Origin: Sphingomonadales bacterium
GTDB lineage: Bacteria; Pseudomonadota; Alphaproteobacteria; Sphingomonadales; Sphingomonadaceae
DNA: 11,164 bases
Assembly (NCBI GenBank): GCA_027486275.1
Contig: JAIXPM010000207.1
Coordinates: forward strand, 1 to 11,164
Direction: 5' to 3'
The notes beneath the pieces are model-generated. The model saw nothing but the letters and a program-made list of their open reading frames with translations, made no database searches and was not told where the DNA came from. The first letter of the stretch is position 1, and every line of letters starts with the position of its first letter. Positions 1-7,156 of this stretch are shown here, piece after piece. The position numbers and the translations under genes were made by a program.

Positions 1-182
1 ACCAGCGCACTGGCAAACAACACCAGCACCAACTGCTGCAACTGCCAGACCGCCACCGCCACAGCGATGCCGGCCATCACCGCCAACGTGCGCCGGAACC
101 AGCGGCCGCTGTCATCCGGCTTGTGATCATGCGGCGGCACATGGTGCAGCGGCGGGGGTTCGGTGGCGAGGGGCGTCGTCAT
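1..182 (-). CDS. N-terminal part of a probable AI-2E-family (PerM/TqsA-like) membrane transporter, cut by the window edge
   Basis: Only about 60 N-terminal residues are visible. The ATG is at 182-180 and the protein starts MTTPLATEPPPLHHVPPHDH. This polar His/Pro-rich cytoplasmic tail is followed by a basic stretch (GRWFRR, residues about 26-31) and a hydrophobic helix rich in V, A and L that contains WQLQQLVLVLF (about 45-55). A short polar tail, an arginine-rich step and a helix of this kind are common at the start of AI-2E family transporters, which are eight-helix membrane proteins that move small solutes or quorum signals. The reading frame is open to the edge. The gene points the same way as dabBA and lies 124 bp downstream of dabA, so read-through transcription is possible, although a hairpin intervenes. 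The family call rests on a short fragment; another small polytopic membrane protein is possible. Confidence 0.55.
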   Translation of the reverse strand, partial: MTTPLATEPPPLHHVPPHDHKPDDSGRWFRRTLAVMAGIAVAVAVWQLQQLVLVLFASAL

Positions 183-223
183 GCGCTGCCATCATGGCCG
201 CGCCGGCGGCAGAAGGAAAGAGT

Positions 224-263
224 GACTCCGGCGGGCAGGGACCCGTCCATGCCCGCCGGAGTC
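224..263 (-). terminator. Probable intrinsic terminator downstream of dabA
   Basis: Positions 224-237 and 250-263 form a perfect 14-bp inverted repeat (one arm is gactccggcgggca) around a 12-nt loop. Read on the minus strand, the hairpin is followed at once by actctttccttct (223-211), a pyrimidine-rich tail with seven T in thirteen. It sits 43 bp past the dabA stop codon and 41 bp before the next gene, where an operon terminator is expected. The T-tract is interrupted, so termination may be partial. Confidence 0.6.
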
Positions 264-290
264 GGCGCTGCCGTGGGCGACGCCGACTCC
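258..290 (-). promoter_or_regulatory. Second hairpin overlapping the dabA terminator (alternative fold)
   Basis: A perfect 10-bp inverted repeat pairs 258-267 (ggagtcggcg) with 281-290 (cgccgactcc) around a 13-nt loop. On the minus-strand transcript it is made before the terminator hairpin and uses bases 258-263, which the terminator stem also needs, so both cannot fully form together. This is the geometry of an anti-terminator/terminator pair, or it may be an inefficient tandem terminator. The fold is read from sequence; the function is inference. Confidence 0.35.
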
Positions 291-306
291 GATCACGCCC
301 TCGCGA

Positions 307-2847
307 TCAGACCGCCGCCCATTCTCCACCCCGCTGGTAGCGGTGGGCGACGCGGCCGGCTTCGTCCAGCGCCCACAGGTGGAGCCACTGGTTGTCGACG
401 AGATCCTGCACCATCTTGTGGGCCAGGATGATGTCGGTGATCGCGGCCAGTGGCGCTTCGATGAAGACGTTGAGGCGCAGCGGTTCGTGCATCAGGCGTT
501 CGCCGTCGTGCACGGATTGCCAGGCGAGGCCGGTTTTCAGATCGCCGGCGTTGCCTTCCAGCACGCCCAGCGTGCCGACCACGTTGTGGAGGACCTTGTT
601 GCCGGCGCCCCACACGTTGTTGTTCACGGTGGAGCCGTAGTATTGCAGGTTGATCCAGCTGGCCACGACCATTGGCGCGGTCATGATCAGTTTCAGCACG
701 CCAAAGCCTTCGTCTTGCTTCCAATCATAATTGTGCAGGAAGCTGCGGCCGCCCAGATCGATGCCGAGTGTGCGTTCCCGCGGCGCGGCGATGAAGGCGC
801 CGTTGCCAGCGAGGCCCCATTCGGGCCGCACCTGCGCCCAATCGCGGCTGCGGCGCAGCACTTGCGCGTCCACATCGCCGTCCGGCTTGTCGAGCGCGAG
901 GAAGCGGGAGCGTTCGCGGCGGGCGAGGCTGGAGGCGCGGTCGAGCCATCCAACCAGCTCGGCGAACTCGCTGCGCAGCGCCGCCGGCGCCCATTCACGA
1001 TCGAAGATGGTGATCTGATCGGTGGTGGTATCGTGCAGGGCGCCGAGGAACCACGTATCGTCGGGAATAGCGATGCCGCGGCTGCGCAGGCCGATGCGCA
1101 CCGCCGGATCGTTGAGGATATCGGCCGCAATGCGCGCGCTGGCTTCACCGGTGTGGCCACCGCAGGCGCCGCAATCGAGGCCGGAGGCGTGCGGGTTGTT
1201 GGCGGTGGTGCTGCCATGGCCGGCGAGCAGCACCAGGCGGGCGAAACCCTTCGTCAGGCTCATGCCCTTCAACACGGCTTCGGCCTGGTTCAGCCGCTGC
1301 TCGGCGGTGAGGCCGGTCATGCGGCCGCCGACCATGCGCGGATCGAGGCGCGGGCCCAGCTTGCCGATCACGTCGCCATCAAGCCCATCGGTGTTGGGAT
1401 CGGAGACGGTGCGGGTGAGGCCGAGCGCATCGCCGACCAGCTTGGGCGCGAAGGCCAGGCCCATGGCTTCGACGAAACTGAAGCTGGAAACGGCGGATTG
1501 CTTGAAGCTTTTCCACGCCTTGGCGGCACGGCGGCGCAGCAGGCGCAGGCCCAGCACTTCGGTTTCCACGTCAGCCGAGGCACCACCCACCATTTCAGTG
1601 ATGGTGAAGGCCGGGGTGAGCAGCACTGGGCAGTGCGCGCCGCCGGTTTCGCGACCGATGGGGATATATTCGATCGGGTAACCGAAGAAGCCGGCAAAGC
1701 CGATGGTTTCGGTTCCCGGCGCCACCTGTTCCAGCGCACGGCGATAGACTTCGGAACGCACGTCGATGCAGAAGGCGGCCTGCAGCGCTTTGCGGCCGGG
1801 TTGGCGCGGCATCTGGAACGGCTGCGACGCCTGTTCCTCGCGGGCCAGCTTGCTCAGCAACTGGCGCTGCCAGGCGATTTCATAGGCATCCTGGAACAGC
1901 AGATCGACAGCGAGTTCCGGATCAGCCGAAAGCCCGGCATCATCGGGCAATTCCGCAGCCTGGCGCATTTCGGCGGCCCAGGCGGCCTGGAATTCGGCAT
2001 CGGTGCGCTGGCGGAACAGGGCATAGCCCCAGGCCATGCGGATGGCGAGCAGCTCGATCAGGCGACTGTCTGCGCGGCCATAAAGGCCATTGTCCCACAC
2101 CAGATAGCGCACATAGGCTGCCCAGCCGCCGATATCGAACAGCGCGCGGTGCAGATAATCGGCCGCTGCGCGTTCCGGGATGCCGATGGCTTCCACGATC
2201 AGGCCGATGGCCGCCACGGGATCGGCGGGCAGATCGGCGATGATCCGGCGGAAATCCTTCACGCCCAGCGCTTCGGCATTGCGATCATGGCGCATGGATT
2301 CGCGCCACGCCGCCCATGGCGACATGTGCCGCACCGGCATCTGCCAGCTGGCCTGGCCTTCATCGAAATAGGCCGCACACCAGCGCGAGATTTCATCGAC
2401 CATGAAGGCGGTGCGGCTGGCCTGGCGATCGCCGGCGGAAAGCCGGTCCAGCACTTCGGCGATGGTGGCGACCACTGCGGGGCCATTGGCGCGCGCGACC
2501 GGATCGCGGGCCAGCGCGGCCTTGGCCAGCGCCACATCTGCCAGGATGGCGGCATTGCCGGGTGCGCGGGCCAGCGCGGCGGCGATGTGATCATCGCTGA
2601 TGACGCCGCTGGCCAGTGCTTCGCGGTAGAAGCTGCGCGGCATCAGCATGTCCACCTTGGCGACACGGCGCAGGGTGGCGGTGGTGGCGGCAAAGCTTTG
2701 CCCGGTGAAGCCCAGAAAGGGGTTCACGGCGACGAAATGCTTCAGCGGCCACAGCGGCGCGATGCGCTGGCAGGCTTCAGCGATGGCGGATTCGAGTGCG
2801 GTGGGGGCCGGCGCGAGGATTTCAGGGGCGAGGGTTTCGGTCGTCAT
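307..2847 (-). CDS. dabA: DabA, inorganic carbon accumulation subunit (DUF2309, carbonic-anhydrase-like)
   Basis: This is an 846-residue protein and, with DabB, forms the DAB complex. In the characterised systems the complex sits at the inner membrane and is thought to hydrate CO2 to bicarbonate vectorially, driven by the cation gradient through DabB. The N-terminus has the family signature PLWPLKHFVAVNPFLGF (residues 31-47). A beta-carbonic-anhydrase-like zinc site is visible: Cys360 and Asp362 in FCIDVRSE, then His544 in LLAGHGS and Cys559 in LDCGACGG. The C-D spacing of 2 and H-C spacing of 15 equal those of the Halothiobacillus DabA residues C351/D353/H524/C539. The C-terminal part (LMHEPLRLNVFIEAPL, 785-800) is also typical. 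I chose the ATG at 2847 over one at 2985 because it has an AAAGG ribosome site 7 nt upstream and the longer start would run inside dabB. The gene is second in the dabB-dabA operon, 29 bp after the dabB stop. No sign of damage is seen. Confidence 0.95.
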   Translation of the reverse strand: MTTETLAPEILAPAPTALESAIAEACQRIAPLWPLKHFVAVNPFLGFTGQSFAATTATLRRVAKVDMLMPRSFYREALASGVISDDHIAAALARAPGNAAILADVALAKAALARDPVARANGPAVVATIAEVLDRLSAGDRQASRTAFMVDEISRWCAAYFDEGQASWQMPVRHMSPWAAWRESMRHDRNAEALGVKDFRRIIADLPADPVAAIGLIVEAIGIPERAAADYLHRALFDIGGWAAYVRYLVWDNGLYGRADSRLIELLAIRMAWGYALFRQRTDAEFQAAWAAEMRQAAELPDDAGLSADPELAVDLLFQDAYEIAWQRQLLSKLAREEQASQPFQMPRQPGRKALQAAFCIDVRSEVYRRALEQVAPGTETIGFAGFFGYPIEYIPIGRETGGAHCPVLLTPAFTITEMVGGASADVETEVLGLRLLRRRAAKAWKSFKQSAVSSFSFVEAMGLAFAPKLVGDALGLTRTVSDPNTDGLDGDVIGKLGPRLDPRMVGGRMTGLTAEQRLNQAEAVLKGMSLTKGFARLVLLAGHGSTTANNPHASGLDCGACGGHTGEASARIAADILNDPAVRIGLRSRGIAIPDDTWFLGALHDTTTDQITIFDREWAPAALRSEFAELVGWLDRASSLARRERSRFLALDKPDGDVDAQVLRRSRDWAQVRPEWGLAGNGAFIAAPRERTLGIDLGGRSFLHNYDWKQDEGFGVLKLIMTAPMVVASWINLQYYGSTVNNNVWGAGNKVLHNVVGTLGVLEGNAGDLKTGLAWQSVHDGERLMHEPLRLNVFIEAPLAAITDIILAHKMVQDLVDNQWLHLWALDEAGRVAHRYQRGGEWAAV

Positions 2848-2854
2848 GGGGGGA

Positions 2855-2859
2855 CCTTT
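2855..2859 (-). promoter_or_regulatory. Ribosome binding site of dabA
   Basis: On the minus strand AAAGG (2859-2855) lies 7 nt before the ATG at 2847-2845, separated by T and a run of six C. It supports the 846-residue start over the longer frame that would begin inside dabB. Confidence 0.6.
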
Positions 2860-2876
2860 CGCGAAAAGGGAGGGGC

Positions 2877-4460
2877 TCAGCGGCGCACTTGGAGGCCGGT
2901 CGGCCACCAGCGCAGCACCAGCCGGTTGGCGAGCGCGTTCACATAAAGCCCGTTGTGGGCGTGGACGTAGAAGGCGCGGGCCCATTCCGGCGTTGCGCCG
3001 CCGGGCTTTGCCGTGATGAAGCTGGCCTGGCCGATGGTGAGCAGGGCAAAGCCCGCCACCACCGCGAAGATCGCCGCCAGCGCCACCAGATCGGTGCGGT
3101 CAGCGCCTTGCGGCAAGGTACCAGCCATCAGCGCCGCCATGCCCGATTGCAGGGCAAACCACAGGCCGGCCACCGCTGCAGCAACAACGATGGTGCGAGC
3201 GATGACAAAGCCGGTGGGGCGCGTGTCGATCGACTGGGCGATGTAGTGGGTGAGCCCCATCAGCAGGATGGCGCCGAGCGCGAACAGGCCGGGTTCGCGG
3301 GCCAGTTCGAAGCCCGACAGCGTCCCGACGATGCCAACACCCGCCAGCACGCCGGCCACCGCCAGGCCAAGCCGCGCCGGGTGCGGCGCACCGCCGGGGC
3401 TGGGCGACCAGCTGGCGCGGGCGATATCGACCACGCTGCCCGACGACAGGAAGGCGTGCGCCTTGTAGAGCGAGTGGGCCACGATGTGCAGCAGCGCCGC
3501 CGGCCACGCGCCCAGGCCGCATTGCAGCAGCATGAAACCCATCTGCGCGATGGTGGACCAGGCCAGCGCCACCTTGATGGCATTCTGGGTGAGCATCACC
3601 ACGCTGGCAAACAGCGCCGTGAAGCCGCCGACGATCAGCAGCAGATCCATCGACGGGGTGGACAGTTGCAGCAACGGCGAGAAGCGCAGCGCGAGGAAGC
3701 CGCCGGCGTTGATGATGCCGGCGTGCAGCAGGGCGGAGACCGGCGTGGGGGTTTCCATCACTTCGGTGATCCAGCCGTGCAGCGGGAACTGGGCGGATTT
3801 CAGCAGGGCGGCGGCTGCGATCAGCACGGCGGCGATGGTCAGGCTGGCCGGGGTGTCGCCGCTGGCAGCGATGGCCTTGAGCGCTTCAAACACGCCGCTG
3901 AAGTCCAGCGCACCGGTAACCTCCCAGATCATGCCGATGGCAACAGCGAGGCAAAGATCACCCAGCCGGCTGGCGATGAATTTCTTGCGCGCCGCCAGGA
4001 TCGCCGCCGGCCGGTCGCCGTAGAAAACCAGCAGTTGGTTGAGGCCCAGCGATGTCGCCACCCAGGCGGCGAGGAACATGGCCATGTTGCCCGACAGGAT
4101 CAGCAGCAGCACGCTGGCCAGGGTAACACTGAGCAGCCGCGTGAAGCGGGCGTGGCCGGGATCGCCGGCCATGTAGTTGCGCGCGAAATGCACGACGATG
4201 CTGCCAACGAAGCTGACCAACAGGAACATCACGGCGGTGAGCGCATCGAACAGGATGGAGACGCCGGGCAGCGCAGGGGTCGACAACGGTCCGCCCAGTG
4301 CCACCAGCAGCGCGCCGACGGCGGCTGTCGCAAGACTGATCAACGCGCCGCCACGGGCAAGGGCGGCCAGCCGCCTGGGATTGCCGGCAGGCAGCAGCGC
4401 CAGCGCCAGCAGCGCCGCAGGCCCGGCCAGCATCAGCCACATCAGGGAGGTTGTCGTCAT
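2877..4460 (-). CDS. dabB: DabB, NuoL-like cation-conducting membrane subunit of the DAB inorganic carbon transporter
   Basis: This is a 527-residue polytopic membrane protein of the proton-conducting antiporter-like family (Proton_antipo_M, the NuoL/MrpA fold). It couples ion movement to DabA activity. Hydrophobic helices run almost throughout. The family core is clear: FIASRLGD (161-168), then KSAQFPLHGWITEVMETPTP (221-240) followed by VSALLHAGIINAGG (241-254), with Lys221 at the place of the conserved TM7 lysine of NuoL and His246 in the next helix. AWSTIAQMGFM (300-310) is the usual motif after the broken helix. At 527 residues it is much shorter than NuoL, as expected for DabB, which lacks the long lateral arm. 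The ATG at 4460 is preferred to one at 4496 because GGAG lies 8 nt before it and the N-terminal helix follows directly. It is first in the operon with dabA, which makes DabB rather than NuoL, NdhF or MrpA the right name. Confidence 0.92.
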   Translation of the reverse strand: MTTTSLMWLMLAGPAALLALALLPAGNPRRLAALARGGALISLATAAVGALLVALGGPLSTPALPGVSILFDALTAVMFLLVSFVGSIVVHFARNYMAGDPGHARFTRLLSVTLASVLLLILSGNMAMFLAAWVATSLGLNQLLVFYGDRPAAILAARKKFIASRLGDLCLAVAIGMIWEVTGALDFSGVFEALKAIAASGDTPASLTIAAVLIAAAALLKSAQFPLHGWITEVMETPTPVSALLHAGIINAGGFLALRFSPLLQLSTPSMDLLLIVGGFTALFASVVMLTQNAIKVALAWSTIAQMGFMLLQCGLGAWPAALLHIVAHSLYKAHAFLSSGSVVDIARASWSPSPGGAPHPARLGLAVAGVLAGVGIVGTLSGFELAREPGLFALGAILLMGLTHYIAQSIDTRPTGFVIARTIVVAAAVAGLWFALQSGMAALMAGTLPQGADRTDLVALAAIFAVVAGFALLTIGQASFITAKPGGATPEWARAFYVHAHNGLYVNALANRLVLRWWPTGLQVRR

Positions 4461-4567
4461 CCGTGTCGCTCCACAATCAAGGATACGACCGGCCATCTAT
4501 GCGCTGGCGAAACCGCCGTAAAATAGATATATTGCGTCTTATCGTTCGTTTTTGTGAAAGCCAGATC
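4461..4567. promoter_or_regulatory. Divergent promoter/operator region between dabB and the LysR-type regulator
   Basis: This 107-bp spacer is the only non-coding DNA between the two divergent start codons, so it must carry both promoters and probably the LysR-type operator. It contains the most AT-rich stretch nearby (about 4519-4555, with aaatagatatatt). A small inverted repeat, GATA (4526-4529) and TATC (4540-4543) spaced by 10 bp, is visible there; the spacing is one base off the classical T-N11-A LysR box. Divergent placement of a LysR-type gene and its target is the usual layout of this regulator family. The exact operator cannot be fixed from one sequence. Confidence 0.5.
4505..4533 (+). 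promoter_or_regulatory. Weak candidate sigma-70-like promoter for the LysR-type gene
   Basis: TATATT (4528-4533) is a good -10-like hexamer. It has a poor -35-like TGGCGA (4505-4510) 17 bp upstream, and a transcript would start near 4540, about 28 nt before the GTG. It overlaps the GATA/TATC inverted repeat, which would fit autorepression. The -35 match is only three of six, so this is a weak call. Confidence 0.25.
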
Positions 4568-5440
4568 GTGGCGACGCTCAACTACAACCACCTGCGCTAT
4601 TTCCATGCGGTCGCCCACGCCGGCAACCTGACCCGCGCCGCGCAGCAGTTGAACCTGTCGCAATCGGCGCTGTCGGTGCAGTTGAAGGCATTGGAAGCGC
4701 AGCTGGGGCACGCCCTGTTCGAACGCGAAGCGCGGCGCATGGTGTTGACCGAGGCCGGGAAAATCGCGCTCGATTATGCCGATACGGTGTTTGCCGCCGG
4801 CGATGCGTTGCAATCGACACTGGCCGGGCGGGTGCGGCTGGACCAACAGGTGCTGCGCATCGGCGCGCTGCCCACGCTGTCGCGCAATTTCCAGGCCGAG
4901 TTCATCGCGCCACTGATCGGCCGCCGCGATGTCGAGCTGGTCATGGTGTCCGGCACCCTGAAAGACCTGCTGGCGCAGCTGGAAGCGCATGAACTTGATG
5001 TGGTGCTGGCCAATCAGCCACCGCGTGGAGTGGTGGCGCCCGATATCGTGTCACGCCGCATTGCCCAGCAGCCGGTCGGCCTCGTCGGCCCGCCGGGCCT
5101 GCTGCACCGCCCGCTGCGCTTTCCGCAGGATCTCACCAAGCTGCCGGTGTTGTTGCCAGCGAAAGGCCTCGATATACGCACCGGGTTAGATCAGCTGCTG
5201 GATCAGGCCGGCATCCAGCCGATTATCCTGGCCGAAGTGGACGACATGGCGATGCTGCGCCTGCTCGCCCGTTCATCCGAAGCGCTCACCCTGGTTCCGC
5301 CGATCGTGGTAAAGGACGAACTCGCCGCCGGCACGCTGGTGGAGGTGTTCACCATCCCCGGCCTGACCGAGGAGTTTCACGCCATCACCCAGCGCCGGCG
5401 TTTCCCCAATCCGCTGCTGGGAGAATTGCTTGAAGGTTAG
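4568..5440 (+). CDS. LysR-type transcriptional regulator, NhaR-like, probable regulator of dabBA
   Basis: This is a 290-residue LysR-family regulator. The N-terminal winged helix-turn-helix covers about residues 5-64, with GNLTRAAQQLNLSQSALSVQ (19-38) as the recognition region and LFEREARRMVLTEAG (50-64) as the wing. An effector-binding domain follows from about 95. NYNHLRYFHAV at the start, LAEVDDMAMLRLLAR (221-235) and VEVFTIPGLTEEFHAI (258-273) resemble NhaR, the LysR-type activator of sodium/proton antiporter genes. The GTG at 4568 is chosen because family members begin a few residues before NYNHL and a GAAAG site lies 7 nt upstream; an in-frame ATG at 4499 and a TTG at 4451 would add residues foreign to the family. 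It is divergent from dabB, so control of dabBA is likely. The signal is unknown: CO2 or bicarbonate shortage, pH or sodium are candidates by analogy. Confidence 0.9.
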   Translation: MATLNYNHLRYFHAVAHAGNLTRAAQQLNLSQSALSVQLKALEAQLGHALFEREARRMVLTEAGKIALDYADTVFAAGDALQSTLAGRVRLDQQVLRIGALPTLSRNFQAEFIAPLIGRRDVELVMVSGTLKDLLAQLEAHELDVVLANQPPRGVVAPDIVSRRIAQQPVGLVGPPGLLHRPLRFPQDLTKLPVLLPAKGLDIRTGLDQLLDQAGIQPIILAEVDDMAMLRLLARSSEALTLVPPIVVKDELAAGTLVEVFTIPGLTEEFHAITQRRRFPNPLLGELLEG

Positions 5441-6690
5441 AGGCCCATTTCCGCCGCAGCGGCCTTGATGCGCCCCTGCGCACCGGCATCCCCGGCAAAG
5501 GCGGCCAGTGCCTGATCGCGCGCCGTCTTTGCCGCCGGCACATCACCCAGCACCTGCCGGGCGCGCATCAGGCGCAGCCAGCCGGCTTCATCCTTCGGGT
5601 TGGCCTTCAGCTTTTCGGCAAGACCATCAACCATCGAACGGATCATCGCCTGGCGATCCGACGGCTTCATCGCTTGCGCGGCCTGCACCTGTTCGCGGCT
5701 GGGGCTGGGCATGACGCCCGCGGGGGCTGCGGCATTGGCGGCGGCTGCGGCAGCCACGGGCGGAGGCAGGCCGGGCACGGCGGCGTTGCCCACCGGCTTG
5801 GTGGCGGCCAACCGCGCGGCAATGTCGATGCCGGCTGCCTGCGCCGTCTGCTGAACCACGGAACGCAACTGCGGCAGCCAGGGCGCGTCCGCGGGCGAAT
5901 CGGCGACCAGGCGCAGCATGTCTTCGATGGCGCCCTTCCGGTCACCTTGTTCGGCCTTGCGCACGGCGAGGAAATAGCGGGCCCGCGCATCGGCACCGTC
6001 CTGCGCCGCGGCCTTTTCAAAGGCAGCGGCAGCGGCGGGCGTGATCTGGCCGCCAGCTTCCTGCACCAACGCCTCGCCATAGGCTGATTGATAGCCTTCG
6101 CCATCGGGCTTCAACGCGATCGCGCGGGCATAGGCCTTGGCAGCATCGGCATAACGGGCGGTCTGGAAATAGCTCCAGCCCAGCATGCGCCAGCCTTCCG
6201 GATCGTTGGGGTTGGCCTGCATCTTCTGTTCAAGGCCGGTGACCAGCTGGTTCACCTCGCCCTGCGCGGCGGCATCGGGCACCGGGCCAGCGGCCGGAGC
6301 GGCTGCGGGCGCGCCAGCCGGAGCGGCAGCCCCCGCCAGCTCGGGCTGGCCCATGCTGACATAAAGCGCGGCGCCGGCCACGGCGACCATGGCCGCCAGA
6401 CCCAACGCCAGGCCGGAAAGCGCCTTCTGGCCCATGGTGCGATCAAGTTCGGCCGGGATATGGCCGGCGGCAAGCAGGCGACGGCGGATCTCGTTGCGCA
6501 GCCCTTCGGCTTCGCCGGGCTGGATGCTGCCGGTGGCCAGCTGCACATCGACATCGGCCAACTGATCCTTCAGCACGGCGATGGTGGCGGCACGGGCGTC
6601 AACCCTTGCTTCGTGGCGGCGCACCAGCGGAATGGTAAGCCAGGCCGCGGCCAGTGCCGTGAGCGCAGTGAGGATAATCCAGAGTGTCAT
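5437..6690 (-). CDS. ccmI: CcmI, apocytochrome c chaperone of System I cytochrome c maturation
   Basis: This is a 417-residue bitopic membrane protein that holds apocytochrome c and presents it to CcmF/CcmH. It starts MTLWIILTALTALAAAWLTI, the first membrane helix. A charged cytoplasmic loop follows (about 24-88, with LKDQLADVDVQLATGSIQPG at 40-59, the usual CcmI leucine-zipper-like region). The second helix is at about 90-113, and the rest is periplasmic with TPR-like helices. Two Ala/Pro-rich linkers (about 118-143 and 301-330) separate the TPR block from a C-terminal unit. That unit repeats the earlier motif: ANPNDPEGW at 159-167 and ANPKDEAGW at 363-371. The ATG at 6690 lies 7 bp after the ccmH stop; a longer frame starting at 6774 would overlap ccmH and lacks the proper N-terminal helix. 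It is the last gene of the ccm operon and its stop codon overlaps that of the convergent LysR-type gene. Confidence 0.93.
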   Translation of the reverse strand: MTLWIILTALTALAAAWLTIPLVRRHEARVDARAATIAVLKDQLADVDVQLATGSIQPGEAEGLRNEIRRRLLAAGHIPAELDRTMGQKALSGLALGLAAMVAVAGAALYVSMGQPELAGAAAPAGAPAAAPAAGPVPDAAAQGEVNQLVTGLEQKMQANPNDPEGWRMLGWSYFQTARYADAAKAYARAIALKPDGEGYQSAYGEALVQEAGGQITPAAAAAFEKAAAQDGADARARYFLAVRKAEQGDRKGAIEDMLRLVADSPADAPWLPQLRSVVQQTAQAAGIDIAARLAATKPVGNAAVPGLPPPVAAAAAANAAAPAGVMPSPSREQVQAAQAMKPSDRQAMIRSMVDGLAEKLKANPKDEAGWLRLMRARQVLGDVPAAKTARDQALAAFAGDAGAQGRIKAAAAEMGL

Positions 6691-6697
6691 GTTGGTC

Positions 6698-7156
6698 TCA
6701 GTCTTGGGGGCCCGCCAGCCGGTCAAGCTCGGCGCGTTCAGCCTCGGTGAGCGGGGTGGCATCAGGCGTTGCAACGGGCTTGCGCCGTTGCCAGAAAATC
6801 AGGCCGGCGCCGCCCAGCAACAGGATCGCGAACGGCCCCAGCCACAGCAGCAGCGTGTCGCCTTCCATCGGCGGTTTCAGCAGCACGAAATTGCCGTAAC
6901 GCGCCACGACATAATCGCGCACTTCGGCATCGCTGCTGCCCCTGGCGATCTGTTCGCGCACCAGCACCCGCAGATCGCGGGCAAGCGGCGCATCGCTGTC
7001 GTCGATGGACTGGTTCTGGCAGACAACGCAGCGCAGATCCTTGGAAATGGCGCGGGCGCGGGCTTCCTGCGCCGCATCAGGCAGCATTTCATCGGGCAGC
7101 ACGGCAGCCGCAGGGGTGGCCAGCATCAGCGCCAGGGCAAGAAATGCGCGCTTCAT
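6698..7156 (-). CDS. ccmH: CcmH (CcmL/CycL type), apocytochrome c thiol oxidoreductase
   Basis: This is a 152-residue periplasmic thiol protein anchored to the inner membrane. It helps keep the haem-binding cysteines of apocytochrome c reduced before haem attachment. Visible parts are a signal peptide (MKRAFLALALMLATPAAA, 1-18), the family active-site motif LRCVVCQNQSI (41-51, Cys43 and Cys46), and a single membrane helix (about 102-122, LLLWLGPFAILLLGGAGLIF) followed by a basic, then acidic, cytoplasmic tail. Length fits the short CcmH/CcmL form in which the TPR part is a separate gene, here ccmI. The ATG at 7156 overlaps the ccmG stop in the four bases ATGA, a sign of translational coupling. 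A longer frame from 7204 would put non-signal sequence before the signal peptide. Confidence 0.95.
   Translation of the reverse strand: MKRAFLALALMLATPAAAVLPDEMLPDAAQEARARAISKDLRCVVCQNQSIDDSDAPLARDLRVLVREQIARGSSDAEVRDYVVARYGNFVLLKPPMEGDTLLLWLGPFAILLLGGAGLIFWQRRKPVATPDATPLTEAERAELDRLAGPQD

Noticed and set aside
343..2946. An 867-codon plus-strand open frame spanning almost all of dabA in antisense
   Set aside because: It has no recognisable domain and a His/Gly/Ala-rich composition typical of the mirror of a GC-rich gene. The minus strand encodes a full DabA with its zinc site.
2877..4460. dabB as a subunit of respiratory complex I or an Mrp antiporter
   Set aside because: It shares the NuoL-like core, but it is short, has no other nuo or mrp genes around it, and is followed directly by dabA.
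2796..4526. A 576-codon plus-strand open frame antisense to dabB
   Set aside because: The product is extremely rich in Gln, Arg, Gly and His, which is what the reverse strand of a hydrophobic membrane-protein gene gives. The minus strand encodes a complete DabB.
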